A model generated the notes under the pieces. That model was given only the letters and a program-made list of their open reading frames with translations. It was not told where the DNA came from and did no database searches. DNA of 64,000 nt from Solanum dulcamara (taxonomy: Eukaryota > Streptophyta > Magnoliopsida > Solanales > Solanaceae). Each line of letters begins with the position of its first letter. The first letter of the stretch is position 1. Positions 1 through 11,790 of the stretch are shown here, one piece after another. Location: the NCBI RefSeq assembly GCF_947179165.1, contig NC_077242.1:27104097-27168096 (forward strand), read 5' to 3'. The position numbers and the translations under genes are program-made.

Positions 1-154
1 CATCACGAAAATGCATAAAATATGAAATATTCTATCTCAAGCTAAAACATTACTTTAAAACTCATTTCATGAATATTAATGCATGTGAAACCATGAGAAA
101 AATATTGAAACACATGATTGAGCTGATTGGATCATGAAGGAACTAAATACCTCA

Positions 155-1500
155 ATTAGGCATAGAAGGAAAGAGATAAGGATATCGAGACATCATATCA
201 ACTTCGGCTTCCCATGTAGCACCATCAACCTCTTGGTTCCTCCATAACACTTTAACTTAAGCTATTTCTTTGTTCCTCAACTTTCTAACTTGTCGGTCTG
301 AGATTTCAACTGGAACCTCCTCATATGAAATACTTTCTTTAACCTCAATGCTTTCCAATGAAACAATGGATATAGAATCACTAATAAACTTCCTCAACAA
401 AGACACATGGAACATCGGATTCACCGATGCCAACTCGAAAGGCAAATCCAATAAGCCACTTCACCAATCCGCCTCAAAATCTAATATTAGCTAATATAGC
501 ATGGACTTAGCTTCCCTTTCTTACTAAAACATATCACACCCTTCATGGGTGAAATTTTCAAGTAAACCCAATTATTAACCTCAAATTCAAGTTCTTTTCT
601 TCTCACATCCGAATAGGACTTTTATCAGCTTTGGGTTGTTTTCAATCTTTGTCTAATGAGTCTAACCTTCTCCAAAGACTCAAATACCAACTCGGTTCCT
701 ATCAATGAAAATTCTCCTACCTCAAACCAACAGATAGGGGATCTATACCTCCTACCATACAAAGCCTCAAATGGAGATATGTCAATGCTAGAGTGAAACT
801 GTTATTATAGGCTAGCTATATCAATGGCAAATGATCATCCCAATTTCCTTTAAAATCAATAACAAATGACCTCAACATATCCTCTAATGTCTGAATGGTA
901 TGCTCGGCCTGACCATCCATCTGTGGGTGAAAAGTTGTACTAAGCTTCTCTTGAGAAGCAATACCCTTTTGGAAAGATCTCTAAAACTGTGATGTAAAAT
1001 GAATACTATGATCTGAGATGATAGAAAAAGGAACATCATAAAGCTTAACCAACTCTTGGATATATAATCTAGAATAATCTTCGGTTGTATATGAAGTCTT
1101 AACAAGGAGAAAATGAGCCAACTTAGTTATTCAGTCAACAATCACCCAAATAGAATCATGTTGCCTGTGAGTATGAGGCAAACCAATAATGAATCCATAT
1201 TGAAGGCTTCCCACTTCCAAGTAGGAATCTCAATATCTTAAGCTAAACCTCTTGATTTTTGATGTTCAACATCACTTTTTGACAATTTGGACATTTAGCC
1301 ACAAATTCCACAATATATCTTTCCATGTAATTCCACCAATACAGTTCCCTCAAATCTCGATACATCTTTGTGGAACCAATATCAATAGAATACCGCAAAC
1401 TATGAGCTTTGGACAATATTATATCTTTCAATCCACTAAAATTCGAAACAAAAAACCGGACTTGATATCTAATACACCATCTCCCCCTTAGGAGAAAGCC
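155..1500 (-). pseudogene. G1 integrase and chromodomain-like tail, broken
   Basis: The minus strand codes for the zinc-binding start of a gypsy integrase near 1250-1430, with the pattern YWWNYMERYIVEF followed by CPNC. A degraded catalytic core follows. The C-terminal tail at 155-451 shows FHVSLLRKF, then YEEVPVEISDRQVRKL, then VLWRNQ and ATWEAEVDMM. The paired tryptophan stretches are the usual chromodomain-like end of Tekay-type polyproteins, which in the family is thought to guide insertion into chromatin. Several stops and frameshifts separate the parts, including one after KEIA near 257. No complete integrase can be made from this copy. Confidence 0.75.
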
Positions 1501-3290
1501 TCAATGGCTTTTTCAGCAAGCACTTTCTTTAATTCAACAAAAGCAGGACCACTATCTTGTTTTTCCTTAACATCCGCCATAAGAGATGATTTGGAACCGT
1601 TTTGCACAAAAAATACACCACCTTTGGAATCAACCAATTGAATTCTCAAATGGGATAATCTATGCACATCCTGTACTATATCTTTCTTCTCATTCTCAAT
1701 ATGGGCAATACTGTTCATGACCATCTCTTTCATCTCATCCTCAATATGGGCAATACTGTTCATGACTATCTCTTTATTTTCATCCTCAATATGGGTAATA
1801 TTGTTCATGAAAAATCTACTAAGAGCGTCGGCAACCATATTTGCCTTACCCAGATGGTATAACACACTCATGTCATAATCCTTTAATAATTCAAGATATC
1901 TCTTTTGTCAAAGGCTTAAGTCCTTTTGAGTGAACACATATTGCAAACTCTTGTCATCGGTGAAAATATCTACATAGACACCATAGAGATAGTGTCTCCA
2001 CAACTTCAAACCAAAGACCATCGCCGCCAACTCCAAGTCGTGAGTTGCATAATTCTTCTCATTTGCCTTGAGTTGCCTTTAAGAATAATCTATCGCTTTA
2101 CCATATTGCATTATAACACAACTAAGAAAAACTCTTGAAGCATCATAATATATAACGAACCCATCAGAATCTTTCAGTAAAGTCAACATCGGAGCAAAGG
2201 TAAGCCTATCCTTCAACTCTTGACAGCTTTTCTCACATGCCTCAGACCAATGGAACTTCACCTTTCTTGAGTCAAATTAGTCAAGAGATATGCAATGGAA
2301 CAGAAACCTTCCAAAAACAATCTATAATAATCAGCTAAGCCCATGAAACTCTGAATATCAGAAGGAGTCAATGGTCTAGCCCAATTCTTGACCGCCTAAG
2401 TCTCCTTTGGATCAACCATAATTCCTTCACCGGAGATGATGTGACCAAGGAAAGAAACTGACCTTAACTAAAATTCACACTTACTAAACTTTGCATACAA
2501 CTGACGGTCCTTGAGAATTTGCAACACGATCCTTAAATTATCAACATGCTCTTTCTCACCCTGATAGTAGATCAAAATATCATCGATGAACATAATAACG
2601 AACATATCCAAGTATTATTTGAAAACCCTATTCATCAAATCCATAAAGGTTGCAAGGGCATTCATTAGTCTAAAAGACATAACCAAACATTCAAAGTGAC
2701 CATACCGAGTTCTAAAGGCTATCTTTGGAATGTCGCATTCCCTTACTGGAGATCAATCTTTGAAAAATAGATTGCTCCTTGAAGTTGATTGAAAGAGTCA
2801 TCCATCTTTGGAATAGGATACTTATTCTTAATTATGACCTTGTTTAATTACCAATAATCAGTACACATACGAATAAAACTATCCTTCTTTTAACATAGAA
2901 AACTAGAGCACCCCAAGGAGAGATACTTGGTCTAACAAAACCTTATCTAACAAATCCTTCAATTGATCCTTTAATTCTTTCAATTCTGTCGGGGCCATTT
3001 GATAAGAAAGATAGAGATAGGCTGAGTATCGAAAAAAAGATTGATACCAAAGTCTATTTCCCTTTCGGGATGAATGCTTGGCAAATCATCAAGGAAAACT
3101 TTTGAAAACTCATTAACAATTAAAACTGACTCAAGAGTAGGAGTTTCGAAATTAGTATCCCTAACTTGAACTAGATGATAGATGCAACCTTTGAAATTTA
3201 TTTTTTGAGCTTTAAGGCCTGAGATAAATTAACCCTTAAACATGAAACTATGACCTTTCCATTCTAGGAATAGCTTATTAGTAAACTAAA
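1488..3290 (-). pseudogene. G1 reverse transcriptase and RNase H, broken
   Basis: Minus-strand fragments match the gypsy reverse transcriptase and RNase H order. Near 3020-3090 is the start of the polymerase region (EREIDFGI). The RNase H part at 2079-2261 has WSEACEKSCQELKDRLTFAP and DGFVIYYDASR. The linker to integrase at 1488-1871 includes YHLGKANMVADALSR, the typical end of RNase H. The polymerase palm section between about 2280 and 3000 is so mutated that only short pieces stay in frame. The linker carries an in-frame 45-bp repeat (separate entry). The product would be inactive. Confidence 0.7.
1674..1808 (-). repeat. Three tandem 45-bp units in the G1 RNase H-integrase linker
   Basis: Three copies of a 45-bp unit encode 15 residues each: MNNITHIEDENKEIV, MNSIAHIEDEMKEMV and MNSIAHIENEKKDIV. 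The Met codons fall at 1806-1808, 1761-1763 and 1716-1718, exactly 45 bases apart. The related elements at 13,210 and 19,340 carry a single unit at the same place. Confidence 0.85.
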
Positions 3291-3640
3291 ACTTAACCAT
3301 ACAGGTTCTATAATATATAAAGGCATAACATGCATGAAGCCAATCCATACTGAGATTAATATCAAAATCGGTCATATCAAACTCTATTAGATTAACTAAG
3401 GCGATTTTTTGAAAAAATTGAAAATGGATAATTTCAATAAACCCTTTTAGCCACAACTGAATCACCAATAAGGGCATAGATCGAAAAAGGCTCTAGCAAG
3501 ATCTTGGGACTAACAATAAATCTCATAGAAAGATAATGAGTAACAAATGATAGAGTAGCACCCGCATCTAATAATGCATAAACATCAAAGTCAAAGACAT
3601 TTAACATACCAGTGACCACATCGGGAGACTCCTCAACTTC
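3290..3640 (-). pseudogene. G1 aspartic protease, broken
   Basis: The minus strand encodes a retropepsin-like segment: VTGMLNVFDFDVYALLDAGATLSFV followed further on by YALIGDSVVAKRVY. The catalytic triad appears as D-A-G, where the better-preserved sister element G3 has D-S-G. The frame shifts near 3434, and the downstream part (LVNLIEFDMTDFDINLSMDWLHACYA) continues in another frame. This is the standard position between gag and reverse transcriptase. In the family the enzyme cuts the polyprotein; this copy cannot be expressed as one protein. Confidence 0.7.
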
Positions 3641-4760
3641 TTGCCTATCTTGAAGGGCATAGAACCTATTTTGGCGTGTGCCTCCACCTTGTGGAGTTTG
3701 TGCACCTTGAGTAGTTTGACCTTAAGGACGCCCTTTTCTCCTCTTGTTAGGACATGTAGAGATATTGTGGCCCATCTTACTACATCCAAATCATGCATCC
3801 ATCCCAACCAAACTTACCTCTATGAGTTCTCCCATACTTGGTACACTTAGGAAGAGTAGATCCACTAACACCACCGTGTGCTTTAGTATTTGAGTCCCTG
3901 TCTTCGTCAAACCTTTGACCCGAAGCTTGTGAAGAATCTTGACCTAGAAACTGTTGGCCTTGTTGAGACCAACCATTACCACTACCATATTTGTATTGGG
4001 AAAACCCATCTTTATACTGAACCCTCTTGGACTCCCTTACTTTCCTTTCCTTAAGTTTTTCCCCTTTAATTTGCTCAGCATAAGTCATGAGCCTAGAAAT
4101 ATCCATCTCCTTGATGAGCATAGAGGTTCGACATTCTTTCATAACTAAGTCCAAAACTCCCAAAATAAACTTACTTATTTGGGCACGAGAGTTGGCTACC
4201 AAGGATGGAGCATTCTTAGACAACTTCGTGAACTTGAGGGAATAATCCCTCACACTCATGCTTCCTTGCTTGAGGTTTATGAATTCCAACACCTTCCCCT
4301 CCCTCAACTCAAGTGGGAAGAACTGATCAAGAAATGCAATTTTAAAATTTTTCCAACCTATAAGACCCTCTTCAACTCTTTTGGTTTTCCATTGGTTGTA
4401 CCAAATTTGAGCGACACGCTTGAGTTAGTAGGCGCCAATCTGCCTTCTCCTCCGAAGATACTCCAATAATATCCACAATCTTATACAACTCATCGACAAA
4501 GTCTTGGGGATCTTCATCAACCTTTGATCCATTAAACTTAGGAGGGTTCATCCTTGTAAAGTGTCTAACCCTAGAAGCCGGTATAGCCATATATGGAGGA
4601 GCATCTACCCCTCAGTTCACTTGCGTAGTCATGGCTTGGGATAGCATTTGAAAAGTGGCTCAGAACTCTACATATATGTCACTTGATCATTCAAAGGGTC
4701 ATTCAGAGCTTTTTTCTCCAATCCCTCAACATTTCTTTTAATGGGTTATATTCATGAAGG
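3640..4760 (-). pseudogene. G1 gag (capsid and zinc knuckle), broken
   Basis: The minus strand shows a plant gypsy gag. The capsid-like part has RMNPPKFNGSKVDEDPQDFV near 4500, then a frameshift, then FINLKQGSMSVRDYSLKFTKLSKNAPSLV near 4250 and MLIKEMDISRLMTYAEQIKGEKL near 4080. A zinc-knuckle remnant follows near 3760-3800, with CSKMGHNISTC readable after another frameshift. A long Gln/Ser-rich stretch precedes the knuckle. The start codon is not certain. It is a dead copy of the particle-forming protein. Confidence 0.75.
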
Positions 4761-4962
4761 CATGATTCTGTAATCACAAAGGGAAAACGTTAGAGAAGAC
4801 AACCTTAAAGTTCAACTCTACAGCACAATAAGATTATGAAAGAAGTGAAGTTTTTCCTAAGATGTCTCATAGCCTTCTATTCATAGATGTGGCACATTTT
4901 ACACCAATGAACATGACTCTTATTGATGCGGCATGTTAGACTCCTTAGGAAATTTGAATCTT

Positions 4963-4976
4963 GTACTCTGATACCA
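4963..4976 (-). other. G1 primer binding site (initiator tRNA-Met type)
   Basis: The minus strand reads TGGTATCAGAGTAC just inside the 5' LTR. It is close to the complement of the 3' end of plant initiator tRNA-Met, the usual primer of these elements. Confidence 0.8.
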
Positions 4977-4980
4977 AGTT

Positions 4981-7217
4981 TGTCAATACCCGACCTAGGA
5001 CCTAGTCATAACACAATGATTAGAATCCCAAAATACCCCAACCTAGCCTCTTAGCATAATATTCATGAGCATACATAATATAAAATAAGTAAATAATCAT
5101 TATCATGATACGAAAGCAATATTTCAATAAAAGTATAAGTCTCAAGATGAGAAAGGGACAACATAGACTTTTACTATCTAACATGCCTCTACTACTAGAT
5201 GGGGGCATCAAATAATCTCGCAACTCACCTAATATGAAATATAAAAGAAATTCATAAACTCATAATCAATTAAATGTCTCATCCTTGGAATATGAGGACT
5301 CACCAATAACGCAACAGTAATAAACTCTCGCCACAAGTGGGAGATAGATGATCATGATTGCTGGACCCTATATTATGATACAATGTATGCAAAAACATGT
5401 GTTAGTACATGAAATGCACTAAGTATATGAGAAGAATCCTGAACAATAAACATAGGACATAGGCAATATGAATCGTGGATGCAAGACATATATCATTAAA
5501 ACATGGGTAAAGTCATGAGAATAATAAAATTTTTATCCCATTGGTCAATGCATCAAAACATCATGATCATCATAAAAACTTACATATGTTGGAGATAAAT
5601 GTAACCGATATTAAGACCATGCGAGCTATTACATGGAAGCTGATGATCCCCACATCGAGAAGTAGAAAGGCTACTTGACAAGGTAGGCTCCGTCCAATAT
5701 TATCATTTGCTATATGTGGATCAATAACTAGGCCATATTGGCAATCCTACGGTGGCAATATAGTTTAAGGGACTAGAGGTTTCTACTAGAGCTTAAGTCG
5801 AGCCCCTACCCCAAAGTCTACATGGTACTAAATCAACATCCCATGGAATACATATCATATCATAATCATAAGTCATACTTGTAATAATCAAAAGCTTTTC
5901 ATAATGATAATTCATAGAAATTTGTTCATAGGAATAGCTCATTATCATGTAATTCATGTAATGTTGTTGTAAACCTTCCACAAAACATCTTTAGGGTCTT
6001 AAGTCACCTTCTTCGTTAAGGATATTAAGTCACCTTTAAGGATCTTAAGTCACCATTTTTTTATTAACTTGCTTGAAACATCATCAAAACATCATTTATA
6101 ACCTTTCATGAGTCATTTATAAACCTTAAAAATCATTCATAACCTTCCATTGAATATAGCTTGAAAATTATGATCATATTTCTTAAATCATACTTGAAAC
6201 TAGCATATAGCATGAGACATTAAAATTTTCAACTTAAAAACATGCAATGTAATGTGAATTATGCATAATAAGGCCAATAGCATTGAAAGATATCATAATT
6301 AAAAAGACCCAATGCAAATCATGAATTATGGCTTTTAGAAGAAGAAATTATAAGAGAATTGAGAGGAAATCTTTGGGATTCAATCGATAAAAGATACTCA
6401 TGGATGAAGTCCCACATACCTTGACCTTTATGAGCCCTAAATTGAAGAGAATGGAAGCTTGACCTTGAAGAAATCCTTTGAATTACTTGAGGGAGAAGAA
6501 GACCTTTGAGAGAAAACTTGGGAAAGAAGATTTTAGTGATTTTGGGAATTATGGTGAGAATAAGAGGGTTAAGGGAATTTAGGTTAGTTAATAGGTAAGA
6601 ATCTAGTCTTAAAAATAGTCCACATTCATTAATGGAATGTGGGAAAATGACAAAAATAACCCCCAACTCAAAACTGAATCCGGAACCCAGGATAGACCAT
6701 CACCACAGACCGTTATGGTCAATAAGCTCTGTGATCCCCTCCATCAAGAGGGAATTGCATTTCAGGTAAAAGGGGGTTTTGGAATGCTGCCCACCAGGAG
6801 ACCCATCACAATCTATTTTGGGCATGATGGCCTATGGAAGTCGTCTGTGATGCTGAACTTGGTGTCAAAGTTTGAGTGTCCATGAGAGGTGTCCACCAAA
6901 AAAAAACCCATGGTCGATGAAGGGCAATACAACCCGTGGTGGTTGGGATATGGTCCCAGACTTGAAATGGATTTTGAGAGTCTTTGGGGGTCACCATGCA
7001 GGGTACCATGGCTGGTGGTGGTCACCATGACTTATTGACCCTTCCCTGTAGAGTCTAAGACTCTAAAATTTCACCAAGGCAGCACATCATAAATTGTGGT
7101 GTGGAACAAGGCTTGTGATGGCCTTCATGGTCATGAATTAGTGCCAAAAACTGCACATTTTTGGAAATTCATCTTTTGATCCTCATTTTCCAACTTTCCA
7201 ATTTTTGAGATCTTACA
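4981..7217 (-). repeat. G1 5' LTR (about 2.24 kb)
   Basis: On the minus strand the LTR starts at 7217 with TGTAAGATCTC, a mutated form of the TGTAAGACCCC start seen in G2 and G3. It ends at 4981 with TTGACA just before the primer binding site. Its length agrees with the LTRs of G3. It has no host gene; the short frames inside it have no recognisable product. Confidence 0.75.
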
Positions 7218-7895
7218 GTCAACCATAAATATTTCAGCCCAATAGGCCAATTCAGCGGCCCTTTAGCTTACAGATGGTGGCACTTTTGTGGGTGTTAGTG
7301 GACAGATGGTTCATGTTCCAATTTATTTTTCTTGGGGTGCATATTATGGGACCTCAGGCCGTGAAGGCCGGTCAAATTCAGTTTGGTCATCTCAGAGGGG
7401 TATATTTGGTGGGTTATGTTATGAGTATGGAATGATAGGCCACTATGCTAGGAGTTCCCTATGAACGATCAACATAGTCGATAGAGCCAATAAGGTCAGT
7501 GGGTTCAAACCTCTAGGGATCCAGTTCAGTCTACTAAAGGTGGTGCTCAGGGCGGCAGGGCTGGTCCTTAGGATGCAAGATGTGACCCTCTATAGGACAG
7601 GTTAGGTGGCTGAGGTGGACGCCACATGTATGCTTTTCTAGGGAGAATAGAGGTGGAGGCTTCAGATGTTGTCTTCATAGGTACGATCTCTATTTCTCAT
7701 CAACCTATATATGTTTTATTTTATCTGGGGTATACCTACTCATATGTTTCTTCCTATTATGCTACTCTTCTAGATGTATTGTGTGACACCTTTTCTGAGC
7801 CTAGCATGTAGCTACCCTCGTAAGTGATTCCTTAGTAGTGGATTGAGTGTATCAATCATGCATGGTGACTATCTTAAAGTATGACAATAGGGCAT
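7218..7895 (+). pseudogene. gag-protease fragment of a different Ty3/gypsy family
   Basis: Plus-strand translation shows a zinc-knuckle remnant near 7420-7455 (YECGMIGHYAR), a Gln/Gly-rich spacer, and then a retropepsin-like piece at 7626-7811 with YAFLGRIEVEASDVV and LGYTYSYVSSYYATLLD. In this family the protease site reads D-P-G-S-T-Y; here it has become Y-L-G-Y-T-Y, so the catalytic Asp is lost. It is a scrap squeezed between the 5' LTR of G1 and the 5' LTR of G2, and probably the older host sequence of both insertions. Confidence 0.65.
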
Positions 7896-10018
7896 TGTAA
7901 GACCCCAGAAGTCAAAATGTTGGATCAAAAAGGAAAACTTAAGAAAAGTCAATTGACCTCAAGATTACGAGTCCCTATATGACTTGTAACTATTCCTATG
8001 ACTCGTAGGGATGAGTCATAGAGTACACCCTTGTGCTTGATTAGGATGAAACTCAAGAGAAGTCCTACAACTCAATAGGCGAGTCGTCATCCCATTGACG
8101 AGTTATAAGGACGACTCGTACAAAAACTTCAAAGACCAATATTTTGTAGGCTTTTTAGACCTACTGGATGGATTGAGTCTATGACTCATAGACTAGTTGA
8201 CGATTCATAACTACTCATAGAAGAAATCTTTAGAGACTAAAGTCTCAAGGTTTTTCATACCCTACAAGACGAGTCAAGATTACGACTCGTAGACTTTGAG
8301 ACGAGTTGTAGGGACCAGTTCATAGGTCCAAAATCCAAAATTAATGAACGGTAATATTGACTTTTTCCAAAGTTTGGTTTAATATATCTAGAAACTATTA
8401 TGGCCAAGTTCAAGCCAATAACTACCAAACCCTTCAAATTCCCCTCCTATTCTAAATCATTCTTCAAAATTTCTCTAAGGCAAGACTAAGGAATCCTCTC
8501 AAAGCTCTTCTCTAAATTTCAAGCAAAGGTTTCAAGTTCATCAAAGTTCTTCCTCAATTTTAAGTTGATTTCACCAAGATATATGGGGAATGATCTATGG
8601 ATTCCTTTCACCCATGGAGTCCCAAGGATTTTTCAAGGTTTTCTTCAAATTTGCAATTATCTATTAAACCTAGTTTTGATGAATTGCATTGAGATATTTC
8701 AATTTCGTTTTAGATGTTATCAATGATCATTATAAGCTTATTTCTATATGAATTATATGATTTCAAGCTAAATTATTATTTCTCATGCATAAAGATACTT
8801 TCAATTATGATTCTGAGATTCAATAATGACTTACATGAGTCTTGGTTATGAATTTAATGATTTTCAAAGAAACGCTTATATGAATGAAGTTGATTTGTGA
8901 TTGAACTAAGAATTATTATGATTATCAATTATGATCTAACAAAGTTATTATGGTGTGATAAAGACAATTTTTACACAATCATATTTAAGATAGTGATAAG
9001 GACAATTTTCACCAAAGTATATGGACTCTTAATTAATCACTAAGTTAATGAGCTACTCTGGTGATTATTTTCATGATCAAGTTAATGATGATGCTTCTAT
9101 GTTTTAATGAATTCCGTTGGGATATTGACTAAGTATTAAAAAGACTTGTTGGTGGGTTCGATCTAGTAACGTAGTTAATTATCCAAGGGAATCTAAGTAT
9201 CTACCTAAAGTCCCAAACTATATTTCTACCATAGGTTGCTTTCATGTCTTAGCTAGTGGATTCACATATAGCTCACAAATTTAAAGTTATTCTTAAGGAG
9301 TCTACCTTGGCAAGTAGTCTCTCTCTTCTCGATGTGGTAGTTACATCGGATTCCATTTTATAGTCGTATGGTCTTAAGATGTCAGTTAAATTTCTTATCC
9401 CACAAAAGTTATATGGAAAGATGAAAAGTTTGCTATGAAGTTTTATATGCATTGACCATAAGTTTTCATGATATTTCAAATGCTTTTAAGTTATTTCATA
9501 CTCATTATGATTGTTCATGCATCCTATGCCATATTGTTCATGTCCTATTACTCGTTCATGCATAACTCACATACTTAGTACTTTCTATGTACTAATGCAT
9601 ATTTTTCCTACATTGTCTCATAATGTAGGACGGATGATACTCACGCTCCTCACATTCGTGGCTAGAGTTGGTTTAGTTTTTAAGAGTTAGTTAGTTATCA
9701 TTACATCAAGGACATGAACTTTATTTCATGATGTTAGCTTGACTATCTTTTATAATTCGGATGAGCTAGGAGCTTGTCTTAAGCCCCCATCAAAGTCTAG
9801 TATAGAGGCATGTTTAGATGATTAAATTTGATGTAGTCTATTTTGGACATTGGGTTGACTTTACTCTCTGTTGACTTCTACATTGAGTTGTTTCTTCTTC
9901 TTTATTTCATTATGTTTCTTTACCTTATGTATGTGATGTATGCTAAGATGGATTGGTTGGAATCCTTCAGGTTCCCAATCATCGTGTCACCTCTAGGCCC
10001 TAGGCTTGAGTTGGGATG
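7896..10018 (+). repeat. G2 5' LTR (about 2.1 kb)
   Basis: It begins with TGTAAGACCCC at 7896 and ends just before a degenerate primer binding site (TGGTATTAGAG at about 10,023). The first 450 bases are dense in ACGACTCGTAG-like inverted motifs (for example 8266-8310). Confidence 0.75.
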
Positions 10019-10234
10019 AACTTGGTATTAGAGGACAAGGTTTAGGAGAATCCTAGGGAGTCTAACATGCCGCATTAATTAGGATCTTTTTAATCGGTGT
10101 TAAGCACACCACATCTATGAATAGGAGGCTATGAAGCATCATAGCAAAATCTCACTTCTTTCATAATCTATGTCGTATGGTAGACTTTTACCCTAAGCCT
10201 TTTCTCTAATGCATGTTCTTTGTAATTTTATAAA

Positions 10235-11330
10235 ATGCCTCCATAAAGATACCCCGCTCAAAAGAATGTGGTTGGAGAAAAGCAACAAGCTCTAAATGAT
10301 CCCTTGAACTAAGTCTCCAATGCCGAGTTCCGAGCATCCTTCCAAGTTTTTGCTCAAGCCATAACGGCACAAGCTAACCCTGAGGTGGTTGCTCCCATGA
10401 ACCCAAGTGTGGGTATAACTGTAACAAAGGTTTGTGACCTCATGAGGTTGAATCCTCTAGAGTTTTAGGGTTACAAGGTGGAAGTGGATCCATAAAAGTT
10501 TGTTGATAGCATTCACAGGTTTATGGAGATTATGGGGGTTATCCCGGTTAAGAGGGTGGAGTTGGATACTTACTAATTGAAGAGTGTTTCTCAAATTTAG
10601 TTTGACCAATGGAAGAGTGAGAGGCCTAGAGAGGTGGATCCCGTGACTTGGGAGGAATTTAAAAGTGCATTTTTTTATCACTTTTTCCTATTAGAGTTGA
10701 GGGAGGACAAGGTACAAGATTTCATTCCCCTTAATAAAGGTGGTATGAGTGTGAGAGAGTATGCCCTCAAGTTCACCCAATTGTCAAAATATGATCCATT
10801 CATGGTTTCCAACCCAAGAGCAGCAAGTTTGTGTCAGGTGTGTCGGATATAGTTTCTAAGAAGTATAAGATGTCCATGTTGATTTGGGAAATGTACATCT
10901 CTATACTCATGACCTATATATAGAGGGTTATAATATAAAGGAGAAAACTAAGGAGTCCAAGAGGGAAAGGACCGATGGTGGTGATTCCTCCTATACTATG
11001 TTTGAAAGTGGTAGACATCCTCATTTTTGCCAAAAGTATTACGGACAAGGATCTTCACATACTACTACTTCAAGGTTTGACAAGGATAGAGTGTCTAACC
11101 CTAAGCCTCAAAGAGGTGCTTCTATTGGCCAAGTTACCCCTGCATGCAAGAAATGTGGAAAGAATCACAATAGAGAGTTCTAGAGTGTTTGAATGTGTGT
11201 TATCGATGTGGCAAGCCTGTTCATCCTTCTAACAAGTGTAAGGTCAAAGATGGTTGTCCTCAAGGACTAGTTTCTCATAGAGGCCAATTGCAATAAGGTG
11301 CTCAAGTACAATCAAAGGGTGGTCAATGCA
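10235..11330 (+). pseudogene. G2 gag, broken
   Basis: An ATG at 10235 is followed after three codons by a stop. Further on the gag signature is readable across several stops: EVDPVTWEEFKSAFF near 10,635, then GGMSVREYALKFTQLSKY near 10,740. A zinc knuckle CYRCGKPVHPSNKC near 11,190-11,235 still has all its metal ligands (C-x2-C-x4-H-x4-C), though in a shifted frame. This is the capsid-nucleocapsid precursor in the family. It is dead here. Confidence 0.7.
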
Positions 11331-11334
11331 ATAA

Positions 11335-11790
11335 TGATTTTATGCTCTGCATGGTAGGCAAGAGATGAAGGAGACTCCTAATATAGTTACTGGTATGTTA
11401 CAGGTCTTTCACTATGATATTTATGCCTTACTTGATTCGAGGGTAAATTTGTCTTTTGTTACTCCATATGTGGCCATGAGATTTGATGTTAGCCCCAAAA
11501 TATTGTTAGAGCCTTCTTTTATTTATACTCTTGTAGGTGAGTTGGTTGTGGCTAAAAGAGTCTATAGAAGTTGTTTTGTTCTGTGTTCTATAAAGCTACT
11601 CTATGTGATCTAGTTGAGCTTTAGATGACTGATTTTAATATTATTCTTGGTATAGATTGGCTATATGCCTGCTATGCTTCTATTGATTGTAGAACCCAAG
11701 TGGTTAAGTTCCAATTTCGTAATCATCTAGACTCAGAATGGAAGGATAGTAGTTTTGTGTTTAAAGGTCAATTCATTTCGTGCCTCAAAG
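11335..11790 (+). pseudogene. G2 protease, broken
   Basis: Plus-strand frames give TPNIVTGMLQVFHYDIYALLD, with the catalytic Gly changed (DSRVNLSFV instead of the DSGANLSFV of G3). ELVVAKRVYRSC follows, then a shift, then DFNIILGIDWLYACYASIDC. The loss of Gly from the D-S-G core and the shifts show an inactive retropepsin. Confidence 0.7.

Larger units (their letters stand above)
1..7217 (-). mobile_element. Ty3/gypsy chromovirus (Tekay/Del-like), element G1, 3' LTR outside window
   Basis: Read on the minus strand, the order is 5' LTR (4981-7217), primer binding site, gag, protease, reverse transcriptase, RNase H, integrase and a chromodomain-like tail that ends near position 160. That order and the chromodomain tail fit the chromovirus branch of Ty3/gypsy, and the protein motifs resemble the Tekay/Del lineage. 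The 3' LTR would start left of position 1. The coding part is broken into many short frames by stops and shifts, so the copy is dead. It abuts a different gypsy fragment at 7218, which it probably inserted into; I could not find the matching target duplication because the other end is missing. Confidence 0.85.

Noticed and set aside
6637..7028. Overlapping short frames in both directions in the G1 LTR
   Set aside because: No family motif; they reflect a locally GC-richer stretch of the LTR.
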